From positions 992,001 to 1,056,000 of the forward strand of contig VXAY01002192.1 of NCBI GenBank assembly GCA_013399855.1: DNA of 64,000 nucleotides, given 5' to 3'. The stretch is from Oxyruncus cristatus (Eukaryota; Chordata; Aves; Passeriformes; Cotingidae). Under the pieces are notes generated by a model. That model did not search any database, was not told the DNA's origin, and saw only the letters and a program-made list of their open reading frames with translations. The first letter of the stretch is position 1. Each line of letters starts with the position of its first letter. Shown here piece after piece: positions 51,801 through 60,800 of the stretch. Made by a program: the position numbers and the translations under genes.

Positions 51801-54800
51801 GTGTCCTCCCTCTGGCAGTTGCACTGCTATCAGTTGTGGGCAGATCAGCACAGGAACAGGGCAAGCACGGGGTGATCCCTCCCCACACCCGGCAGAGTCA
51901 GGGACTTCCTGAGACAGACGCAGCAGGATGGGCTCTGCATTTCAAAAAAACCCCATGTTTAGCAGTCAACTCAGATTACTAAATTTGTGAAATGAGTTCA
52001 AAGTTGTGTTTGGTTTTCATAACTGAAGCATTGTGTTTCCCTCCCTCCCTCCCATCGTTGTGTGGGAAGGTGAAGCTGAGTGGCCCTTTTCCAGGCAGCT
52101 ACAGTCTGGGCTAGGGGAGAGCCATGGGAGGACAGGGTGTTTCTAGAGCTCAGAGTACCTTTGCCTATACTTTAAATTTCCTCAGCAATACCCTGAACAC
52201 AGATACAGAATCCACCTCCAGTGCACTGCGGCAATCAGGATTTCAGTCTTTTTATGACTGGTAATGAGGTTTTTTTACTTTCAAAATCTGCTTGAAAGAT
52301 CAGTGTGGGTCCTGAGTAGCTAGAATAATTTGGCATGAACAGTGTGGGTATTAGATGACCTTTTTCTCTTGACCTTTTGGCCAGGATTGAGGAAAGTATC
52401 TATATATACCCTTGTTGTTGGGAGGCCTTTCCCTGCTCTTGCAGGAATGATGGCTGGCGAGTGAGCAAACCCCTTCATGCTCGAGCTGCTCTGATTGCTC
52501 AACTGCAGGAGAAGCCAGAGTGGTGGAATGCATTAAGGAGAAGAGACTGTGGTTGTCTTGCTTCTCTGCCCAGCGGTAACTGAGGCTCTGCAGCAGATGC
52601 ATCATTTTGGCCGTGACTTTATAAATAGCAGTTTGCTCTAAAAAGAATAAAAACAAAAAAAACCAACCCCAAGCATTCCCCTCCCTTAGTGCTGTGTTTC
52701 TTTACCCCTGTGTTGCTCCAAAAGGTGCCTGGCCCTTTCCAGCTTCGGAGCCCGGCTTGCCTGCGCGGGATGGAGGGAGGCAGTGTGGGCAGCTCATCAG
52801 CAGCGTTCCCTTGCACTGCATTTAGCACATGTCTGACTTGGCACAGTCTGGGCTTGATCTGCAGTTGCAAAGCCAGGCAGAGCTCCACTTCTTGAGTGCC
52901 ATGTCTGTCTGAGAGCAGAACAGATAGGAGCAAATTCAGCAGGTTGCTCCTGCAAACATCTGAACAGAAGCGTTTGGAAGTATTATTCATTATTTCAGCT
53001 TGCTTCTTCACCCCGGTATTTTTTCTTTCCTTTGAATCATCAGCCTTGATATTGATGCAGGGGAGGGGAGTGTCACGAACATGTATTCCCTGAATTTAGA
53101 TGAGGTAATGGTTGGCATTAAGGTCGGCGCTGCAGGCAAAATGAGCTCTTTGACAGTTAAACACGGCCTGTTAGCTCTTGCAGGCCTGGAAACTGGAAAA
53201 AAAAAAAAAAAAGCCATTTATAACCTGAATATGAGTTGGGGTCATTATATCAAATCCAGAGCAGTACATGTATTGAGTCCCTTTGTTCTGTGCTGGTGCA
53301 GCCAAAGGAACTGGATGCTGGATTCCTGCTTCTGCCCCAGCCGGCAGAGCTGCCTTGGCCGGCTCCCGGCTCCACATCAGGTTATCTTTTTGTAAAGTAC
53401 CAGCAATAATAACACCGTCACTCACAAAAGGCTTGAGTGTTGTCAAAAGGCTAAAGTGTTGTCACAACTGAAAGCATAGAGGGAGAGAGGGAGTTATTGG
53501 TTAGAGACCTGAACTGTCACTGTGACATGGGAGTGAAAAAAGACTATCGATCAGGCTGGTTTCCAAACAACACACTGCTGTGTTGACATTCATTAATGAT
53601 ACATGCTGCTGGTGGTTAGCTCTTAATTATTGTCGTATCTGGAGTGCTGTGCCCCTTGCTGGGCTCCCAAGTACAAGACAGTCATGGACATACAGTGGGT
53701 CCAGCAGAGGCCATCCATGTGTATGGAAACCTGATGGGATGGTTGCCTTTGGTCAGCCCAGAGACTGGGGAAGAGGCAATGGGTATGAAGTGAACTTCCA
53801 CTTACATGTAAGGGAAAGCTTTGTTTTTATGGTGAGGGTGGTCTGGCAACAGAACAGTTTGCCCAGAAAGGTTACGGAGTCTCCACCCTTGAAAATATTC
53901 AAAACTCTGACGGCTGCATTGCTGAATAACCTGCTACAGCTGAGCCCTCTGTGAGCCATGGGGCGGGACTAGGCAATCTCCAGAGGCCCCTTCCAACCTC
54001 ATCAATTCTGAAATCCTCATTCTGTCATCAGTCATTGTCTCTGCATGTTCAAACAATCAGTCCTGAGCAATCTAAGCCTTTGTTGTCTAGGGGCATTCAG
54101 TATCTTGGAGCTGAAGCCACATGGTCAACACTGATGGCAGTCCCACGGCAGGCTGAGGTGGCCAGAACTCTTCCACGAGGGAAGAGGGCCCTAAAGTGGA
54201 AAGCTTTTTCATCATCATTTTCCCCTGCTCATCATTAGTGTTTGCATACTTTTCATTCCTGCCACAAACAGAAAAGAAAGAGGGCTGAACCTCTTCTGTT
54301 CCTGGCATAATTCACTCTATGTTTGAGTCCAGAAAGTGTTCTGCTTTTGCCAGGCATCTATCTTGCCTCTTCTGCAGCGTTGTTCTGGATCCTTCTGCCT
54401 CTGCCTTGGAAGCTTTACTTGTATGTGTTTGCAATACTACCTTTGTGGACCTATACCACACATCTGCCACTGCCCCTTTGGTGACATTTATGTACTTATG
54501 CTTTGCTGTCTCACAGAATGCATCATAGGCTGTGGCTGGTTTTGCTGTTACAAAACATGTAACCCACACAGTGCAGTTGGCTGGGCTGTTTTGGAGCACT
54601 TGTGTCTGGTTCCAAGGCAAACGAATACTAATTTTATCCCATGCATCTGCTTCCAAGTGAAGTGGACCTGAGTTTTGGCAACAGCACAGGGTAGTCTCAG
54701 AAAACCCACATTCTGCTTTGCAAATGCAACATGTCTCATGACCATGAGAGTCTCCTTTTACCTGTGTCTTGGCATCTTCCCAATGACTCTTTCTTGATTG

Positions 54801-57800
54801 CCAACACAAATGTTCTCCGGAACCTTAAGAAAGCTCCCATGCCTCTTGACCCTATGCTTCCTTACTCCCATCCTTCCTTCTGTTCTGGGGTTAAAATAAA
54901 TTTTTTTTTTCAAATTTTCTTTTTCTTTCCATTAAAAGAAGTCTTCAGTCTGGGATTTATTTGATACTCTGCCTCTACTGAATTATGAAAGGTGCCAAAG
55001 GAGGGACTCCTACACCCAGCTATTGGTAGCAATAATTTTAACCTGCAATACAGGAATGCAAGCTTTAGACTGGAAATTATCTATCCATTTGAACTGAATG
55101 GATTACATTTGGCCTACAAGTGTGAGGATCTGGGTTAGAACTGTGTTCATTACACAGTCAACCGCCCCTTTGCAAAGGGCTGGGTTTTCTACAGCAGCCA
55201 CAGAAAGACTCAGTGCCATGGACAATATGCAGCCTACTGAGGGGTTGTCCTGCCAGATAACCTCCCTTAGGTTTCTGCTGCCCATATTGAGGGAGAGCAT
55301 GCCAAGAGGGATGCTGGTAGATCAGAATCCAAATGTACAACTCTGGATTAGAAAATTATGAACCCCTGTCTCAATGACATAGAGTGAGTTTTGCAGCAGT
55401 ACTTTCCAGTTTCATTTTCCAGGCCAGGTAACTAGGGTCAGCCTGCAGAGTGCTGTACTCCACCCTATCTATCAGCAGGCACAGAGAACTTGCTGACTGT
55501 TCTTTTTGACTAGACCTTGATACTGTGGGGCCCTGTTTGCCTGTTCCCCAACACCTCCCAGAGTGCAGCCAGCTGCTCCCCAGCATTACGCAGGAGAGAG
55601 ACTGGAGATCAAGAGCGTTCAGGTGGTTGGTGCTGGGATGGACTTTCTGTCTGCAGAGGTGCTGGCAGCCTCCCTGATTTCTGAAGAAACCTTCATCACA
55701 GTTCCTTTCAGGATCTAAAAGTGTCTTCATTGTATGGGGTATATGGGAACCACCTCGGTCCTGAAACGCAAGCTGTAAATGTTTGCTGCCAGCAGAATAG
55801 TTCAGCTTTGTCTGGGTGGAGCAGCTGGGGGACTGAGGTGGGTTGCAAGCAAGAACCTAGTTGTAAAATAGCATTTAACAGCCTTGCTTTTGTAAAAATG
55901 AACATCAGGAATTATCAAGATGTTGGTCTATATTTGCGCTGGGAGAGATATCACCCCCATCAGTGCTAAACCCATATGGGGAGCAGGGGGACTTGCTGCT
56001 GCATGGCACGTTGCTTTTATTGTTCCTGTTCACAGGAATTACTGATCAGTTTTAGACCATGAGAGAATTTTTGACACAAGGAAAATCAGTTGCTGATTTA
56101 AAAATACTAGAGAGTATTCAAAAGTTTAAAGACACTGTGAGAGATGTCACTGTAGAAGGGAAAGATGCTACACAAGAGGAGAGGTTTTAAGCCAGGGCTT
56201 TGGGGTAAGTACATTTAACCAGATTTCCCCATCAAATCCAGCAAATTTTAAAGAAACTTATATTGTCCTTAATTTTACTCTGAGTTGATTGTAAACACCC
56301 CGGGACACAAAGTTTTGGGAAGAGTAATTCTGAGATGCGGCAGAGTCACCACTGTCTGGCCAAGTTTCATTCCCACACATGACAAGGGTGAAGTATGAAT
56401 GTAAACCTATTGCAGGCAGATTGCCATTAGAACTACTTTCATGCTTATAAGTATGTACATTAATGCAATTTTTGAGAGATCAGAAGTTAAATATGTGAAA
56501 ACAACAGTTGTGGCTTCCCATGGGTTAAGTTATGGCCTGTTTTGTTTGCACACCCGCGAGAGCATCCATCGGCAGAGCTGCTGCCTTGCAGCTCAGGAGA
56601 CTGAATTCTATTTTAGACTGGAATTTTATTGGGGAATGTGTTCAAAATTACTTGTCCATATCCCTTTTGAAGAAGGAAAGACATACTCTCTATATAGAAG
56701 GCATGGATTTTAAACTGAGAAACTTGAGCAATGTTTATAATCGTATTTATAACATTTGGCTGCAAACTGGTCAGAACAAACTTTTTAGAAACAGTTTTCT
56801 TTTATCATCCCCAGCATGCTTTTGGTTTTGGCCTGGCTTCAACTAGAAGTTTTTCCATCCGGTTTGGTATTTTTTTTTAATTTTTTTTTATTTTATTTTA
56901 AGACACATAATCAGCTAAGAGTTATTATTATATGCTGTGTTTTTGAAGTCTTTCTCCCTTTTAGGATAAGATTTAAGATTGTTACATTCAAATAATTAAA
57001 AAATAGTCAAGTAGCCCTTTCAAGATCTTATGCTGATTTATCTGCTTTTTTGCACCTCATTCAGTTTGGGTAAAGGAATTAGACTGGTCTGTTCTGCCTT
57101 CTTGCCTAAGGGTCACTTGCCAGTGCTTTGTGGAGAGGCAGCTAAGGGCCTGCAGCCAGCTTTTCAAAGGTACCAGATGCTGAAAGAGACAGAAATCTAA
57201 AACATTTTGATAAGATTTTTGTGTAACCCCCATGAGATGGTCAGAGTTGATGCAGGGTAGATGTTACCTGCTTCATGCCTGTTTAAAGTTGCTTGTTAGG
57301 GAGGTTTGGAAAACAATGCTTAATCGTGCTTTTCTGGCTTACATTCAAAAAAAGAAAATGGAAAAGGGAGATGAAGTCAAGAATGTACTTGGTTCTACTT
57401 CTTATAGGAAAGAAAACACCAATGAAAGCATTAATGAATGCACAAATCCTTTGCTAATATTACCCTTCCATACAAATAATTGCCCAGAGGATGTTGTGTT
57501 GCAGTGAGTGGAAGAGCCTGTTGTGTCTGCCAATGTTTCTGGATATGCTTGAATCCTTCTCCATGAAATCAAAAGAAAATATTTGACAAGCCATGCTATT
57601 AGTTTTGTAAAGCTTGTTTTCTTGAAGCGCAGGCTGGCAGGGCTTTTGTTCCTGTATGTGTTTTTCTGTCCTTCTTTAATTTTCTACCTGTCATGAAGAG
57701 TGCAGTCACTAATTGTGAATTAATAGTCAATGTGTACGTTTTAATAATTTTTTAAAATACATTTGTAAATATCTGGGTACATTTAAGACATATGCACATA

Positions 57801-60800
57801 TACACACCCAGGGGCAAGCAGAACGGTGACAGGTATTCTTTGCAGCATTTGTGCTACTCGTGTGAGGCTGGAGGTAGTGTGGATTTGAACATAACTTGTT
57901 TGTACACTTGCTTTTAATAGATGACCCTTCAGTGACTGACCTGGACTCTGACTGGAAGGCTCCCACTGAAGAGTGGGGGAACTGGACTGGAGATGAGGAG
58001 CATCAGACAGGGCAGGAGAAGGAGAAGGTAAGGCAGTGATGTTGATGGCTAAGGGAGACCTGCTCCACTGGGGTCAGTCTCCTCCAGACTGGAGTCTCCA
58101 GCTGGGCTCCTCTGGTTGCAGGGGCTTTCTCACAGTTGAGAGGAGCTTGGCGTGATCACTCCCCTGACCTGTCTGAGATAGCTGGAGCTGGGGGACACTT
58201 GCAGGGGCTGGGGGGAGTAGGCTGGTCACCCTGCATTAATTAACTCTTTCTACTGCTGCTGACCTTCCAAAATACCTGGGCCTGAAAAGAGGTGTAGAGT
58301 CCACAGCTGACACCAGCATTCTCAGCATGCCAGGGGGCTGGGACATATTTATCTAAGTTTGCTGATAAGAGGGTTTGCTGATTTTGATACAGTGGTAGCT
58401 TGGGTGGAGAGGTAGAAGCAGAAGGCTTGCTGTTTAAATGCTTTCTAGAAGCCCAGGGAAATATTCCCCTTGGGCAGCAGTGGGAAGAGCGTGATGAGCT
58501 TTATGCAAACAGCTGTGTTAATCTGAGGTGTGCACCTTATCCAGAGAGACGCCCTGCTTGTGCACTGTCAGCACACACTCCTGGAGATCACTGGGTTTCC
58601 TGAAAAAACCCAAGAATTATCTGTTCCAGGACTCCTCTTATAAAATCTCTGATGCTTTTAGGATTTGCCAAAAGGCAAAGCAGGCATTCATTTCTGCCCT
58701 TCTGGACCTGAAAGCAAAACGCAGCGGAAGAAGAAGAAAATGGAAGTGAAGGAAGCAAGGGGTGGATCTGGGCTGAAGCATGTGAGTATTTTGTATTCCA
58801 AGAGTAGTGTTTGATTTTCCAAGAACAGAGGGGGATGTCTTCTCTGTTAGGATGTTATGAGCTAAGGGAGACTATTCTTCCTCTCTATCTTCTGGCTTCC
58901 TCTTCTCTTTTCTCGTTGCCTTCCCATAAAAGAAGTGTGAGCACAGTGAACCCCGGGGCTTTGCAACATGGTATTCCCTAACAGATTTGCAAAACAGTTT
59001 GATTTTACAGAACAGAGAGTTGTGCACTAAACTTGGAATGCATCTGCCTAAGCATTTTTTCTTCCATGATTAAAGCCAGATGCACTGCAAGTTTAGTGTA
59101 CAATTGAGCTGTGTTTTATCTGTAGCTGAAGGTCACCCTGAGACAAAAACAGTAATGCAAAGGTGGTTCCCGAAAGTCAGCAAAGATAAAGTGAGGCCAA
59201 TGTTATACCAGTGAAAAACTTATATAGAGAAAAATGTCTCTGAGCGCAACAGAGAAAGGCTGTGGAGGGTGTCAGTTCATTGGGGATGGGAAGTGCAAAG
59301 GAACAGAGTGTTGACTGGATTTTGGACCAGTCCTTGGCTGCAATGTCCTTGCTGTCCTGTGAACTGAGAAATGCGGGGGTGAATCCCACAAAATGTCCTA
59401 ATTGTATTTCATTCACTTGTCACAAAATATGCTTTTCTGGACTCATACAGCTTTTTGTTTTGTTTTGTTTTTATCATTTCTCTTCCTGTCACACCCACTG
59501 TGGTCTCTCATAATTCTCAGGACAATTTTGCTCCCTGAACTCCAGACGCTCACATTTTAAGCAAAAAGGTTTTAACTGACCACAATCCACATAGTCATTA
59601 GGCCAATCCACCAGTTCCCAGAGTGCTGCCAGGCTACTTGCTCTCTTGCACATCCAGTTAGTTGGTTTAGCTTTGTACGTACATTAATGAATAATCTTAA
59701 CAGTGCTGTTCAGACTCCTCAGGACAGCACTGCTCTTCTGGCATGTTTATGGTGGGCCAGAAGAAGCTCATGCTGCATGTCAGCCCCAGATGCTGGTGTC
59801 TGCTGCTGTGCAAGCTCATCCTTCAGAGATGGATATTAAAAAAATGAAATTACTTTTGAGGCCAGATCCACAAAGTTGCTCATCACACTCCTTGTGCTAC
59901 AACCAGTGTTTCTGTGGACTGCAGACATTTAGCAGACACTGGGCACATCTTACTCTTCAGTGTCACTACACAATGACAGCGCTTTCACCTCAATATCTCT
60001 TGCTGTTCTTCCGTTCACTGGGGGAAGCAAGGGGGAAAATGGTAATTAAAGACAATTTCAACACTATAATCCCCTCTAAAACAAATAAATAGGAGGCATG
60101 TTGATGACATGCCAGAATATTCTAACACATAAAAATTAATTTGTCCTACAGTTTCTTTAAATGCCCCCAATAATGACATTTTCTCTCATATTTTGTACTT
60201 GCATATGCTTTGTTTAACTCGCATGCTTAGTGAAGCATATTGTTTCAATTAAACCCCAGCAAGGTTTGCAAACAAGAATGGAAGAAGGCTCAAGGGATTT
60301 GATATCTACAAACCATAGCAGTGATGCAGTCTCTCTTTCCTTCAAAAAATCCTTGGATGTTGCTAGTAATTCATCCAATAACGGTAAGTGATTGTTTTTG
60401 CACATCTGATGAATTTTCAGAATAATATGTAATCTGAGAAGTGTTCACAAAAGCATTTTTAAGTGAATATGCAAAATGCTTCTCCTTTAGCTGTATACGT
60501 TAATTCTTTGAGAGCCTCTGCGTTACTTGGTATTACAGAGGCTTTTCTGTGACAAATACCTGTTCCTGCTCCTCTCAGTTACTGACCAAAGCTACTATTG
60601 CATTTAGTGACTGTAATTTTTGCACAATACTTTTCAACACAAAACAGAAGGAAATGTATGTATGAGTGAGTCAGAGCCCACTAAAAACATTCAGAGCCCT
60701 CCCTATGACTTTGGATTACCCTTGAAAGTAGGTGGCCCTTGTAAAACACACCTAAGAACCTTTAAATCCCCTTCATCAGGCAAAAAGCCAACAGCTCTCA

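Larger units (their letters stand above)
51411..57920 (+). other. Intron 7 of the MTDH-like gene (about 6.5 kb)
   Basis: The second longest intron. It contains a possible 53-base cassette exon at 51,499-51,551, a 19-bp tandem duplication at 53.4 kb, an old CR1 piece at 53.6-54.0 kb and a T-rich tract at 56.87 kb. A 165-codon antisense frame (54,312-54,809) has no recognised domain. The remainder is unrecognised. Confidence 0.55.

Noticed and set aside
59703..60092. 129-codon plus-strand frame in intron 9
   Set aside because: No family resemblance, no fitting splice pair in phase 0, and codon content looks random.
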